From an uncultured Lachnospiraceae bacterium (GTDB lineage Bacteria > Bacillota > Clostridia > Lachnospirales > Lachnospiraceae), in the NCBI GenBank assembly GCA_947625465.1, contig CANQOK010000003.1, forward strand, positions 1 through 64,000: a stretch of DNA of 64,000 nucleotides. Reading direction: 5' to 3'. This document shows positions 9,832-18,865 of this stretch, piece by piece (position 1 is the stretch's first letter; every line of letters begins with the position of its first letter). The notes beneath the pieces were generated by a model, which saw only the letters and a program-made list of their open reading frames with translations, was not told where the DNA came from and ran no database searches. Position numbers and translations under genes: made by a program.

Positions 9832-10389
9832 TCAAAAAATCCGGATCTGCTTTTCTGTTGCAATTCCGTCAACCGTTTGATCCTGCTCTGTGGCAGGTAT
9901 CTGTTCTGTGATCTGCGCTTCATAGGCAAGCGCCAGTTTCCGGCGCATCGGGTAACGGGACAGATAGCGGTCATAATAGCCGCCGCCGTAACCCAGCCGG
10001 TTTCCTGACAGATCAAACGCGAGTCCGGGCAGAAGCATGAGTCCCGGCTGTGTAACCGGTTCCCGGGAGACCGGCTCCTGAATGCCAAATGCTCCCGATC
10101 TCCATTCGGAATCGAAATCGATCCGGAAGAAACCCATCTTAGTTCCCATAACTCTGGGGACCGCCACTGTTTTTCCGTCACGCAGAGCTTCCTTTAGGAT
10201 CTGTTCGCAGGATACTTCCGAACGAAAGCTCCGATAGCCGTATACAACTGAAGCCTGCTGATACCAGCTGCAGGAACAGACCAGCCCTGCAATAGCGGAG
10301 CTGTATGTGCGCTGAAGTTCCGCAGGAATCGAATCCCGGCGTTTCTGCATCTGTCTGCGCAGCGTTTGTTTTTCTGAAATCATCAACAA
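9832..10389 (-). CDS. 5-formyltetrahydrofolate cyclo-ligase
   Basis: Converts 5-formyl-tetrahydrofolate to 5,10-methenyl-tetrahydrofolate using ATP, recycling a folate storage form. The 185-residue protein has the conserved basic N-terminus (KQTLRRQMQKRRDSI) and the family signature GYGGGYYDRYL near residue 135. An AGGAGG site precedes a run of possible starts, TTG TTG ATG, so the true start may be any of the first three codons. It sits 18 bases before proA and 33 bases after the DUF896 gene, inside the proB-to-proA gene array. B. subtilis calls it YqgN. Confidence 0.93.
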   Translation of the reverse strand: MLMISEKQTLRRQMQKRRDSIPAELQRTYSSAIAGLVCSCSWYQQASVVYGYRSFRSEVSCEQILKEALRDGKTVAVPRVMGTKMGFFRIDFDSEWRSGAFGIQEPVSREPVTQPGLMLLPGLAFDLSGNRLGYGGGYYDRYLSRYPMRRKLALAYEAQITEQIPATEQDQTVDGIATEKQIRIF

Positions 10390-10422
10390 TCACGCCTCCT
10401 TTCCGGAAGGAAAATTGCTGTT

Positions 10423-10635
10423 CTAATGTTTTTTTCTGCGGTCCTTTACACGGACAACAGAGCCGTCCGGATTCTGGATCTTTAAAGATTCCAGCTGCCC
10501 CCGCAGGTTATTGTGCACAAGCATTACATATTCTTTTCGAAGACGCTGCTGTTCTTCTTTCTCGTCGGCGGTCAGCTCCCGAGTCTTTGAAAGCCGCGCC
10601 AGTTCGTTGATCCGGTCCAGCTTGCTTTGTTCCAT
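10423..10635 (-). CDS. DUF896 domain protein (YnzC-like)
   Basis: A 70-residue basic, charged, probably helical cytoplasmic protein of the DUF896 (YnzC/YozC) family. The N-terminus KLDRINELARLSKTRELTADEKEEQ is family-typical, followed by QRLRKEYV and LRGQLESL. B. subtilis YnzC is part of the SOS-linked yneA operon, but no functional role is established for the family as a whole. AGGAGG lies at good distance from the ATG. It lies 12 bases after the patatin-like gene within the proB-proA array. Family membership is confident; function is unknown. Confidence 0.9.
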   Translation of the reverse strand: MEQSKLDRINELARLSKTRELTADEKEEQQRLRKEYVMLVHNNLRGQLESLKIQNPDGSVVRVKDRRKKH

Positions 10636-10647
10636 ATCCGGTTCCTC

Positions 10648-11502
10648 CTACTTTGACAGCCATTCCATCAGGCGCGGATACTGTTCCTTCGCGTAAGCAT
10701 ACCCTTCTTCATAGAAGGCACGCAGCGCGGCCGGCTTTCGTTCCATACGGCTGATCACTTCGCCCTGAGGCTGCAATACAAATATGCGTTCTTTTTCCGC
10801 CAGCCGCTCGATCAGGTCCATCGTATGGTTATAATAGGATTTTCGGCAGTCCATGCTTTTACACAGCTGCGGATAGTCTTTATACATTCTGCGGTTGAGA
10901 CGGGACTGCTTTTTCGGTACTTTTTTCCGATAATGCGGCGGTCTGGTCAGGATCACTACATTTTTCTTTACGCCGTCCCGCAATGCCTTTCGAATGGGAA
11001 TTGGATCTGACAATCCGCCGTCCAGCATGGGAATCCCATCCACATATGTGATCGGATCCGCATAGGGCAGGCTGCTGGACGCCCGCGCGCCCTGCATCAG
11101 CCGGTCCCGGTCTGATTTTTCTTCAAAATAATAAGGTTCTCCTGTCAGACAGTTGGTCGTAACCAGATAACAGGTACCCTCATACTGAAAAAACGTATCA
11201 TAATCAAAAGGAATGCTGTCGTTGGGAAACTGATCAAAGATCAGATCCATGTCAAAAAGCTGGCCTTCCTTTAAAAACTTTCTTACATTGATGTAGTCCG
11301 CATCTTCTTCCAGACAGTCAATCATGCACTTCCGGTTTCTTCCCTTTTGATTTGCCACATAGCTTAACGCATTGCATGCGCCTGCGGATACGCCGATCAC
11401 ATAAGGAAACCGGAGATCCATTTCCATAAAATAATCCAGGATCCCGGCGGTAAAGACGCCTCTGGTCCCGCCGCCTTCCAGTACCAATCCCTGTCGTTCC
11501 AT
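10648..11502 (-). CDS. Patatin-like phospholipase family protein (YjjU/RssA-type)
   Basis: A 284-residue predicted lipid acyl hydrolase. It has the patatin oxyanion motif GGGTRG at residues 10-15, the nucleophile elbow GVSAG with S39, and the catalytic aspartate in LDGGLSD, giving a complete Ser-Asp dyad. There is no signal peptide or membrane segment, so it should act on the cytoplasmic face of the membrane. I start at the ATG at 11502 rather than the GTG three codons upstream, because a GAGG site lies eight bases before it. The substrate is unknown. It lies in the proB-proA array, with no visible link to proline metabolism. Confidence 0.88.
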   Translation of the reverse strand: MERQGLVLEGGGTRGVFTAGILDYFMEMDLRFPYVIGVSAGACNALSYVANQKGRNRKCMIDCLEEDADYINVRKFLKEGQLFDMDLIFDQFPNDSIPFDYDTFFQYEGTCYLVTTNCLTGEPYYFEEKSDRDRLMQGARASSSLPYADPITYVDGIPMLDGGLSDPIPIRKALRDGVKKNVVILTRPPHYRKKVPKKQSRLNRRMYKDYPQLCKSMDCRKSYYNHTMDLIERLAEKERIFVLQPQGEVISRMERKPAALRAFYEEGYAYAKEQYPRLMEWLSK

Positions 11503-11523
11503 TGCTGTCACCTCGCTGCTCGT

Positions 11524-12702
11524 TTATGAAATAAAAAGATATAAGATTTCATCCTTCATCAGCGCGTTCTCATAACCGCACTTCTCACTGTGAAGGATTG
11601 TCATTGCGGGATATTTATAAACGCACAGATACTGTTTTTCTTTTCCGAACAGGCCCCGTTTGCTTTCGGAAATAATAAATAAGTCTTCCAAGACCTGATG
11701 GACCGTCTGTTCTGCCGGAAACGAAAGCTCCACCTGCTTTGTATAAAGGTTCAGAAAATCCGTTTTTCTTGTACGGTCCAGCCGGATATAAGGTTTATGT
11801 TTAATGATAACCGGCTTCGCCATACGTTCCGGCGCAACAACCCCGCGGTTGATGCAGCTGATGATGCGTTTGGAAGGCACATGATAAAAATTCAGATTTT
11901 CTTCATTGGTTTCGTTGTCGATCTTGGAATAAATGATGTAATCGTCATCAGTTTTAATATAAGGGATCGTCTGGCGGTAATATGCCTGATCCAGACTGTC
12001 CATTACGATCCCGTTCTGTTCCAGGATCAGATCGGAAACCAGCTGCTGGATATTGACCAGATAGACGCTTTCCACCGAAACTTCCATTTTATCCAGGATC
12101 TCATACAGATGGTCTTCAAAGAGAGAATAGCCGGTCTTGATCACGCACATCGTATCCGTTACCGGCAGCAGTTCCGTAATCCCGTTCCGGATCAGGTTGT
12201 CATCGATCACCTGGTAATTCTTTTCTTCCGTCCGGTTATATAACGTCAGGGAAAAATCGAAATATCCTTCGTAATTATCGCTCATATTGCGCCGCAGGTG
12301 TTCTGTCTGCAGCAGCACATTATTCTCATTTAAGACAAAGACAGACAGTTTCTTTTCATAAAAGAAATTGTCGATTGCCTCCTCAAATTCATAAATGACT
12401 GTGGATTTCTGCATCTGCCATTCAAAGCGGACGATCTGGAACAGATCCTCCCGAGGAATATACTGGGTAAAATACAGATACTTTCGTTCCAGATTGGTAT
12501 CCCGTATCTTAAAAATATCCAGTTTCCGCGTCTTTGGCATGACTTCATACCGTTCATTCTCTGCCACATTGTAGATAAAATACCGAACCTGCCGGATTTC
12601 CGGATATCGGCTGTTTTCATAAGTGGTCTCCAGAATGACATCTCTTGCGAGCATCTCATTCCATGCCGTATTTCCTGCATTTTTTATCAAACGCAAATTC
12701 AT
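11524..12702 (-). CDS. Conserved hypothetical cytoplasmic protein
   Basis: A 392-residue protein that I do not recognise. It has no signal peptide, no membrane segment and no clear nucleotide- or metal-binding motif. It is rich in aromatic and charged residues and in short predicted strands (VIYEFEEAIDNFF, YFDFSLTLYNRTEEKNY, LNFYHVPSKRIIS), suggesting a beta-rich or repeat fold. A strong GGAGG site lies six bases before the ATG. It is the gene directly after proB (23 bases) and before the patatin gene (21 bases), so it is co-transcribed with them. Position gives no specific function. Confidence 0.7.
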   Translation of the reverse strand: MNLRLIKNAGNTAWNEMLARDVILETTYENSRYPEIRQVRYFIYNVAENERYEVMPKTRKLDIFKIRDTNLERKYLYFTQYIPREDLFQIVRFEWQMQKSTVIYEFEEAIDNFFYEKKLSVFVLNENNVLLQTEHLRRNMSDNYEGYFDFSLTLYNRTEEKNYQVIDDNLIRNGITELLPVTDTMCVIKTGYSLFEDHLYEILDKMEVSVESVYLVNIQQLVSDLILEQNGIVMDSLDQAYYRQTIPYIKTDDDYIIYSKIDNETNEENLNFYHVPSKRIISCINRGVVAPERMAKPVIIKHKPYIRLDRTRKTDFLNLYTKQVELSFPAEQTVHQVLEDLFIISESKRGLFGKEKQYLCVYKYPAMTILHSEKCGYENALMKDEILYLFIS

Positions 12703-12725
12703 AAAATACCTCCGTTCCGAAGTCT

Positions 12726-13571
12726 CTATTCGGATAAGTAATCCATTAAATAGAAATCTTTATTCTTATGCGCAATAAATAATGTCCCTTCATCTGCGCC
12801 CGCGATCAGACGCTCTACAATATCTACATCTTCTCCGTTCGCTATGATCATATCCGCACCGGAATCGGTTGCGATTCTTGCTGCCGCCAGTTTGGCGCTC
12901 ATACCGCCGGTTCCCATATCGCTGGAACTGCTGTCTTTCCCCATTTCCAGCAGATCCGGCGTAATCTCTGTTACGATCTTGATAAAAGAAGCCTCCGGAT
13001 TGAGATTCGGATCATCTGAAAACAAACCGTCGATATCCGACAATAAAATCAGCAGATCCGCTCCGGTCAGCGCCGTTACGATCGCGGACAGCCGGTCGTT
13101 GTCCGAAAATCCGATCTCGTAGGTAGATACGGTATCATTTTCATTGACAACCGGGATCACGCCCATTTTCAGCAAATGCTCAAAGGTATTCCTGGCGTTG
13201 ATCCGGCTTTCCCCGTCAATCATGGTATTCTTTGTCATCAGGATCTGTGCCGCGATCTGGTTGTATTCGGCAAACAGCTTCTGATAGATCATCATCAGCT
13301 GAGCCTGTCCCACGGCCGCGCACGCCTGTTTAAAACCGATACCGCTGTGTTCTTCTTCCGCAAGCGGCCCCAGCTTTTTCCTGCCGACAGAAATTGCTCC
13401 GGAAGATACCAGAATAATCTCTTTTCCCTGATTATGTAGTGAAGTCAGCACCCGAACCAGGCGTTCCAGCTTCATCAGATTCGTAAATCCGGTTTCTTTA
13501 AAAGAAAGAGAGGAAGATCCGATCTTTACTACGATTCTTTTTTTATCCTTCAGTAATTCCCGATAATTCAA
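12726..13571 (-). CDS. proB: Glutamate 5-kinase (catalytic domain only)
   Basis: Phosphorylates glutamate on the gamma-carboxyl in the first step of proline synthesis. The amino acid kinase fold is complete: VVKIGSSSL at the N-terminus, VSSGAISVG, NENDTVS, FSDNDRLSAIVTAL, LLSDIDGL, and GTGGMSAKLAAARIAT near the C-terminus. At about 281 residues it ends after the kinase domain and lacks the C-terminal PUA domain of E. coli ProB. I choose the TTG at 13571, because GGGAG lies eight bases before it and the protein then begins MNYREL; the upstream in-frame TTG and GTG have no ribosome-binding site. A promoter lies at 13618-13646. Confidence 0.94.
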   Translation of the reverse strand: MNYRELLKDKKRIVVKIGSSSLSFKETGFTNLMKLERLVRVLTSLHNQGKEIILVSSGAISVGRKKLGPLAEEEHSGIGFKQACAAVGQAQLMMIYQKLFAEYNQIAAQILMTKNTMIDGESRINARNTFEHLLKMGVIPVVNENDTVSTYEIGFSDNDRLSAIVTALTGADLLILLSDIDGLFSDDPNLNPEASFIKIVTEITPDLLEMGKDSSSSDMGTGGMSAKLAAARIATDSGADMIIANGEDVDIVERLIAGADEGTLFIAHKNKDFYLMDYLSE

Positions 13572-13617
13572 TTTCCGTTCTCCCACTGTCAATATAAATT
13601 ATTTAAACACTTCGTTC

Positions 13618-13646
13618 AGTATACATCAGAAAACAAAAAATGTCTA
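13618..13646 (-). promoter_or_regulatory. Sigma-A-type promoter for the proB operon
   Basis: The minus strand reads TAGACA (13646-13641), 17 bases, then TATACT (13623-13618). This predicts a start near 13611 and a leader of about 40 bases before the TTG start of proB. The -35 box overlaps the stop codon of the preceding flavoprotein gene. No T-box or other long leader fits in this space. Confidence 0.6.
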
Positions 13647-15254
13647 CCAACCCGGCTTATTTTCATTCCCCGGACAATAAAATTTAATAATTGCTTCAAA
13701 AACCTTCATTCCGTCCATGGCCGCAGACATAATGCCTCCGGCGTAACCGGCGCCCTCTCCGCAGGGATAGACGCCCGGCAGATTACTGAGAAAATCCGAA
13801 TCCCGGTTCAGACGGACCGGAGAAGACGTTCTGCTTTCCACGCCTTCCATGATCATATCTTCCCGGTTGAATCCGGGAATTTGTCTGGAAAATTGTTCGA
13901 TTCCTTCTTCCAGCGCGGTTCCGACCGCTTCCGGCAGGACATTCCGCAGATTGCCGAAGGCAGTTTTCCCTTTTGTACACGGCGCATACGCGCCGAATCC
14001 CCGGCTGGTCCGGTTTTGTTTATAATCGCCGTAAAGCTGGACCGGAATCGCACCTCTGCCCTCTTTCCAGGCGCGTTCTTCCAGCTCTCTCTGAAACGCG
14101 ATTCCGCCAAGCGGCGAGGGATCCGGAAAATCTTCCGGCGTAACCGTGACAATGAGCGCGCTGTTGGCGTTTTGACCTTCCCGCGCCGCGTTACTCATTC
14201 CGTTTATGGCCAGGCGCTCCTGCTCCGAAGAAGCATTGACCACATAACCGCCCGGACACATACAGAAGGAATATACGCCTCTCCCGTCGGAAGCCTTCGC
14301 AGTCACTTTATAAGGCGCCGCCTCCATTGTACTGCCTGCGGCTCCGTATTGTACGGCATTGATCATCTCCTGCGGGTGTTCGACTCGGACGCCGACCGCA
14401 AAAGGTTTCGCTTCCATCTGCATCTGCCGCCCGCAGAGCATCTGAAACGTATCTCTCGCGCTGTGCCCCAAAGCCAGCACCAATACGGTAAACGGCATGG
14501 AAATCTCGTGATTGACAGTCAGCGACCTGCGGCTGCCGGAGATTTCAATATCCGTCAGTTTATGATGAAATAATACCGTTCCGCCAAGCCGGATGATCTC
14601 ATTCCGCAGATTGACAATGACAGTCCGCAGGATATCCGTTCCGATATGCGGTTTGCTGTCATAGCAGATCGCTTCCGGTGCGCCGAATCGGACAAACGTA
14701 TCCAATATGAACCGGCTGCGGCCCTGTTTATCATTGACAAGCGTATTCAGTTTGCCATCCGAAAAGGTTCCGGCGCCTCCCTCTCCAAACTGAACGTTGC
14801 ATTCCGGATCCAGTTCTCCGGTTTCCCAGAAATGTTCTACGGAACATACACGTTCTTCAACGGCTCCGCCGCGTTCCAGGATCACAGGCGCATATCCGTT
14901 TAGCGCCAGCAGATAAGCGCAGAACAGACCGGCAGGCCCCATTCCCACGACAACAGGGTGGCAAAGCGGCTTAGTTCCGGTAATTTCCGCATGATAGGGG
15001 ATTTCCGTGATGTTCCGGATATTTTTGTCGCGCAGCCGTTTTACCAGTTTTTCCTCATTCTGCGCAGAATTCAGTAAAACATCTACGGTATAGACAACAA
15101 AGATATCCGGCTTTTTTCTGGCGTCAATCGATTTTTTCCGGATCCGCAGAGAGCGGATCTGTTCCGGCTCTATCCGCAGCCGTCCGGCAGCCAGCGATTT
15201 AAGGCGTTCTTCCGATTCTCCCGCCCGCAATTTTATTTGCTGAATCTGAATCAT
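13644..15254 (-). CDS. FAD-dependent dehydrogenase (COG2509 family)
   Basis: A 536-residue flavoprotein. After an N-terminal domain of about 90 residues (SLRIRKKSIDARKKPDI is family-typical) comes a dinucleotide-binding GMGPAGLFCAYLLALNG with the ERGG ribose-binding end, then VQFGEGGAGTFSDGKL, which is characteristic of the family. The C-terminus has YPCGEGAGYAGGIMSAAMDG, the second FAD contact. The substrate is unknown; these proteins are widespread in Clostridia. The gene ends inside the promoter of proB and starts 12 bases after another flavoprotein gene, so the two flavoproteins are probably co-transcribed. Confidence 0.85.
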   Translation of the reverse strand: MIQIQQIKLRAGESEERLKSLAAGRLRIEPEQIRSLRIRKKSIDARKKPDIFVVYTVDVLLNSAQNEEKLVKRLRDKNIRNITEIPYHAEITGTKPLCHPVVVGMGPAGLFCAYLLALNGYAPVILERGGAVEERVCSVEHFWETGELDPECNVQFGEGGAGTFSDGKLNTLVNDKQGRSRFILDTFVRFGAPEAICYDSKPHIGTDILRTVIVNLRNEIIRLGGTVLFHHKLTDIEISGSRRSLTVNHEISMPFTVLVLALGHSARDTFQMLCGRQMQMEAKPFAVGVRVEHPQEMINAVQYGAAGSTMEAAPYKVTAKASDGRGVYSFCMCPGGYVVNASSEQERLAINGMSNAAREGQNANSALIVTVTPEDFPDPSPLGGIAFQRELEERAWKEGRGAIPVQLYGDYKQNRTSRGFGAYAPCTKGKTAFGNLRNVLPEAVGTALEEGIEQFSRQIPGFNREDMIMEGVESRTSSPVRLNRDSDFLSNLPGVYPCGEGAGYAGGIMSAAMDGMKVFEAIIKFYCPGNENKPGW

Positions 15255-15266
15255 CCTGTTTCTCCA

Positions 15267-16490
15267 TTACGGCAGCTGTGCGCACGCGGTTCCCGCCAGA
15301 TAGCCGGTAGCCCAGGCCCACTGCAGATTATAGCCGCCGCATCTTCCGTTTACATTTAACAGTTCTCCTGTAATATACAGTCCGGGTACCAGCAGGGACT
15401 CCATTGTCTCCGGATTCAGCTGCGACAAAAAGATCCCGCCGCAGCAGGTCTGCGCCTTGTCAAATCCCATGGTATCCATGATCGGAAAATGAAAATTTTT
15501 GATCGCGTAACATAAAACCTGAATCTCTTCCGGCTTCAATGTATTCAGTAACATGCTGTTTTTTAATCCGGACGCTTTGCCGAGCACCTGTGCCAGTTTA
15601 TGATTCAGCATACCGGAAAGACATTCTTCCAGAGTCCGTTTACCGAATCGCATTTTATAATCCAGCATCTTATGCTCTAATTGCTTTTTTGTGACTGTCG
15701 GCAAAAAATCCACCTGCACCTCCACCGGTTGCTTCCTCTCCAGCGCCTGTGACGCCAGATAGCTGAACTGGAACACCGGGATTCCCGACAGTCCGTATTC
15801 CGTCAGTTGTAATTCTCCCGCTTCTTTTGCGACAAACCGTTTATTTATGTACAGGGAGAGCACGGCATCTGTACGGATTCCCATCAGAGACCGGCAGTAA
15901 ACGCTGGAGGAGATCAGAGGCACCAGTGCCGGCAGCGGCGACTCATAACTATGTCCTAACGCAGCCAGCAGTTCATACCCGCTGCCCCCAGCGCCTGTTT
16001 TCGGTGCCGCTTTCGATCCCGTCGCGACGATTACCGCGTCTGCGCTGTAATTTTTCTGATTGGTACGGATCCGGAAACCGGTTTCCAGTTTTTCGACGGA
16101 AGCGACGTGAATCCCGTAACAGATCGCAATTCCCAAATGGCTGCAGGTTTGCAGCAGCACGTTTACAATCGTGGCGGCCTGTCCGGAAAAAGGGTAGAGA
16201 TATCCGCTGCGCTCTTTAAGAAGCACGCCCAGATCTTCAAAAAAACGCACGGTTTCCGCAGTGCCGAATCTGCCGATCACCGTTTCAATGGCTTCCCGTT
16301 CCGGGCCGCAGAAACAGGCCGGATCATCGTCCCGGTTTGCCAGATTACACTTCCCGTTACCGGTCAGAAGCAGCTTTTTTCCAGCCTTTTCATTCTGTTC
16401 CAGAATTATGACCTGGTTTGTCTTTGTTTTCGCGCAGATCGCAGCCATCAGTCCTGATGCGCCCGCACCGATAATCAAAATTGTTTTCAC
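15267..16490 (-). CDS. NAD(P)/FAD-dependent oxidoreductase, HI0933/aminoacetone oxidase family
   Basis: A 407-residue flavoprotein of the BaiN/HI0933 family. It has the N-terminal Rossmann motif GAGASGLMAA, then LLTGNGKCNLAN, TGSKAAPKTGAGGSGYELLAALGH and the C-terminal VNGRCGGYNLQWAWATGYLAG, all of which are family hallmarks. Members have been reported as aminoacetone oxidases or bile-acid reductases, but the substrate cannot be read from sequence. The start codon is GTG, preceded by GGAGGG at good spacing. It lies 13 bases after the BofC-like gene and 12 before the next flavoprotein. Confidence 0.9.
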   Translation of the reverse strand: MKTILIIGAGASGLMAAICAKTKTNQVIILEQNEKAGKKLLLTGNGKCNLANRDDDPACFCGPEREAIETVIGRFGTAETVRFFEDLGVLLKERSGYLYPFSGQAATIVNVLLQTCSHLGIAICYGIHVASVEKLETGFRIRTNQKNYSADAVIVATGSKAAPKTGAGGSGYELLAALGHSYESPLPALVPLISSSVYCRSLMGIRTDAVLSLYINKRFVAKEAGELQLTEYGLSGIPVFQFSYLASQALERKQPVEVQVDFLPTVTKKQLEHKMLDYKMRFGKRTLEECLSGMLNHKLAQVLGKASGLKNSMLLNTLKPEEIQVLCYAIKNFHFPIMDTMGFDKAQTCCGGIFLSQLNPETMESLLVPGLYITGELLNVNGRCGGYNLQWAWATGYLAGTACAQLP

Positions 16491-16503
16491 GCAAATCCCT
16501 CCG

Positions 16504-17136
16504 CTAGGATGTACAGCTTTCCAGATAATTAAAAAGTTCCTGCATATTTGTAATATATTTTCCCGTTTTCAGAGCGATCTGCTCTTCTTCCGGAAGTTTA
16601 TCCACCTCAATATCTGTCCGGATATAAACGGTTACCTGATCGGCCAGATAAACCATCAGTCTGCCCGCCACAGATTTTACCCAATACGTATAGGCCACAT
16701 CCTCCTGGGACAAAAACGTTTTTCGGATCACCAGCTGATCGTTGGAAAAACTGATCAGTTCATAGTGTACCAGATTTTGTTCTTCCTCGGACATGCCCGC
16801 CGTATATCGGGCAATATAGTTGATCACTTCGTCTCTTGTCATCCCGATCAGTTCTAACGGAACCGTATAGGACTTTTCCGTCATCCAGTCGTTCGTCATA
16901 TTGTGTTCCTGCAGAATACAGACCGCATTTGCCGTTACGATCGGCTTTTGCTCTTCATTTACCACTCGCACGCTCTGTGATTCCTTGGTATCCGCTTCCC
17001 CGGCTTCCGTCTCCGGCAGCGCAGTATGTCGTACCGGTTCTGTGACAGGACCGGAATCGTGATAACTGAAATAGTAAACGATTGTAAATAAAACTGCCAT
17101 TGTCAGAAAACACATCAGATACATCACACGCCGCAT
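16504..17136 (-). CDS. Membrane-anchored protein with BofC-like C-terminal region
   Basis: A 210-residue protein with one N-terminal membrane segment (about residues 4-22) and the rest predicted outside the cytoplasm. Its last about 45 residues (DIEVDKLPEEEQIALKTG followed by LFNYLES) resemble the end of BofC, the B. subtilis intermembrane-space regulator of pro-sigma-K processing (DVKKLESKQHEKLKEG). The preceding block, with an ELIGMTRDEVINYIARY helix and the strand LVIRKTF, also fits a BofC-like layout. Similarity is by eye only. It sits between the SpoVB-like gene and a flavoprotein gene. A sporulation role is plausible but unproven. Confidence 0.5.
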   Translation of the reverse strand: MRRVMYLMCFLTMAVLFTIVYYFSYHDSGPVTEPVRHTALPETEAGEADTKESQSVRVVNEEQKPIVTANAVCILQEHNMTNDWMTEKSYTVPLELIGMTRDEVINYIARYTAGMSEEEQNLVHYELISFSNDQLVIRKTFLSQEDVAYTYWVKSVAGRLMVYLADQVTVYIRTDIEVDKLPEEEQIALKTGKYITNMQELFNYLESCTS

Positions 17137-17199
17137 AAGGAATCCTCCTTCTTTTTTATGTATGAGTATCTGCGTTTTTTCTGTTTTTAAACCGGGATC

Positions 17200-18843
17200 T
17201 TACAATAAATGTAATTTTTTTGCCGCTCTGATCAAAACGGCTCCCTTCGGCATGCCGGCAAGCTCTGCTTCTGTTACGATATGCAGACGGATAATCGAGA
17301 TTCCGTATACAGCGATTCCGAGCAAAACGGAAAACAGTGTAACAACCGTATTATGCGGGAATATCGTCATCAGACCCCAATAGCATCCGGAAACCACCAG
17401 CCCCATTAAAAGAGAAGCTGCCAGCGGCCCGGCCATCGTCCGTTTTACATCGATCCGGTATCCCGTATATCTGGTGATCGCCCGCTGATTCAAAATACAG
17501 ACCAGAAGCGCGAAAAAGCAGTCGCATACGATCACGCCGTAAATATTCCATTTCAGCAGGATCAGCACAAACGGCAGCAGAACCAGATGAATTCCCAGAG
17601 AGATCGCGGAATTTACAATAGGCGTCCGCATATGGTCGATTCCCTGCAGGATCGCGTTGGTGATCGTAGAAAAAGAAAATGTGCCGATCGTAAGCAGGCT
17701 GAACAGCATCAGTCTGACTGCAACGCCATGCCCTTCCAGATTGGGATAGAGCATATTTAAAATGGGCTGTCCCAAGACGGTAAAGCCAATCCCGCACGGC
17801 ATAGCGATCAGCATGGTAAACTGAAGCGCCATACCGATCTTGCTTCGGATATCCCGGATACTGCGCTGGGCGACAGATACCATCAGACTGGGGACAACCG
17901 AAGAAGACATGGCGGCAGACACTGCAATCGGCACGTTGGTCAGAATTTTGTACTGACTGGTATAAGCGCCCCATAAAATCCGCTTCTCCTGTTCCTCTAC
18001 CCTGAGCAGATTCATAATATTCCCGAAAATACCGCTGTCGATCATATTGCTGAAATTGTAGATCGTCGTACTGATCAAAACCGGAATAACCGTTACCACG
18101 AGCAACCGGATCACTTCCCTGCCGGAAAGCGCTTCCTGATGCCGGTCTCTGCGTATCTGCCGGTTAAACTGGTTTCGGTACAGCAGAAAGATGAAGATCA
18201 AAAACGCCAGCGCCGTAACGGTTCCCAACAGCGTACCCATGGTTCCGCCGGCCGCGCCGTATGCATAAGCGGTGGTAGTTCTGCCCGACCGTTCGTCGAT
18301 CGCGCTGCCCAGTTCAAACAGGCGTTTTGCGGCTGCGATACTTACGATCGCATTGGCAACCTGTTCCAGCAATTGCGAAATGGCAGTCGGAACCATTGTT
18401 CCAAGCCCCTGAAAATATCCACGTAAAACGCCTACGACAGACATTACGATCAGGGTAGGCGCCAGAATACGGATTGCCGCGGCTGTCTGCGAAAATCCCA
18501 GCAGAGCCGCGAAAAATTCCGCGCCGAAATACGCAACGGCGCCGACAGTCAGTCCCAGCAATCCGGACAGCAGCAGCGCCCCTGCCAGGATATGACCGGC
18601 ATTCTTATATTCTTTTACCCCGACTCTGGCCGATACCAGTTTAGAGACGGCCAGCGGCATGCTCATGGAAGAAAGCAGCAGTAAAATATTGTATACGTCA
18701 TAGGCCGCGCCGTAAATCGCGCTGCCTTCCGTCCCCAGGATATTGGTAAGCGGAATCCGGTAGACCAGTCCGATGATCCGGACCAGGATACCGGAAACGG
18801 CCAGAATACTTCCCTGCGCAATAAAGCTGTTTCGATTGCTCAT
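17200..18843 (-). CDS. SpoVB/MurJ-like flippase (MOP superfamily)
   Basis: A 547-residue integral membrane protein with about 14 hydrophobic segments. The N-terminus (AVSGILVRIIGLVYRIPL, then GTEGSAIYGAAYDVYNI) and the VLRGYFQGLGTMVPTAISQ motif after segment four are diagnostic of the SpoVB/MurJ/Wzx polysaccharide exporter group. Such proteins flip lipid-linked precursors; SpoVB is needed for spore cortex, and related proteins can serve as lipid II flippases. Which of these applies here is not decidable from sequence alone. It lies 22 bases after the DUF3048 gene. Confidence 0.85.
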   Translation of the reverse strand: MSNRNSFIAQGSILAVSGILVRIIGLVYRIPLTNILGTEGSAIYGAAYDVYNILLLLSSMSMPLAVSKLVSARVGVKEYKNAGHILAGALLLSGLLGLTVGAVAYFGAEFFAALLGFSQTAAAIRILAPTLIVMSVVGVLRGYFQGLGTMVPTAISQLLEQVANAIVSIAAAKRLFELGSAIDERSGRTTTAYAYGAAGGTMGTLLGTVTALAFLIFIFLLYRNQFNRQIRRDRHQEALSGREVIRLLVVTVIPVLISTTIYNFSNMIDSGIFGNIMNLLRVEEQEKRILWGAYTSQYKILTNVPIAVSAAMSSSVVPSLMVSVAQRSIRDIRSKIGMALQFTMLIAMPCGIGFTVLGQPILNMLYPNLEGHGVAVRLMLFSLLTIGTFSFSTITNAILQGIDHMRTPIVNSAISLGIHLVLLPFVLILLKWNIYGVIVCDCFFALLVCILNQRAITRYTGYRIDVKRTMAGPLAASLLMGLVVSGCYWGLMTIFPHNTVVTLFSVLLGIAVYGISIIRLHIVTEAELAGMPKGAVLIRAAKKLHLL

Positions 18844-18865
18844 AAATCGTTCTCCGTTTCACAGC

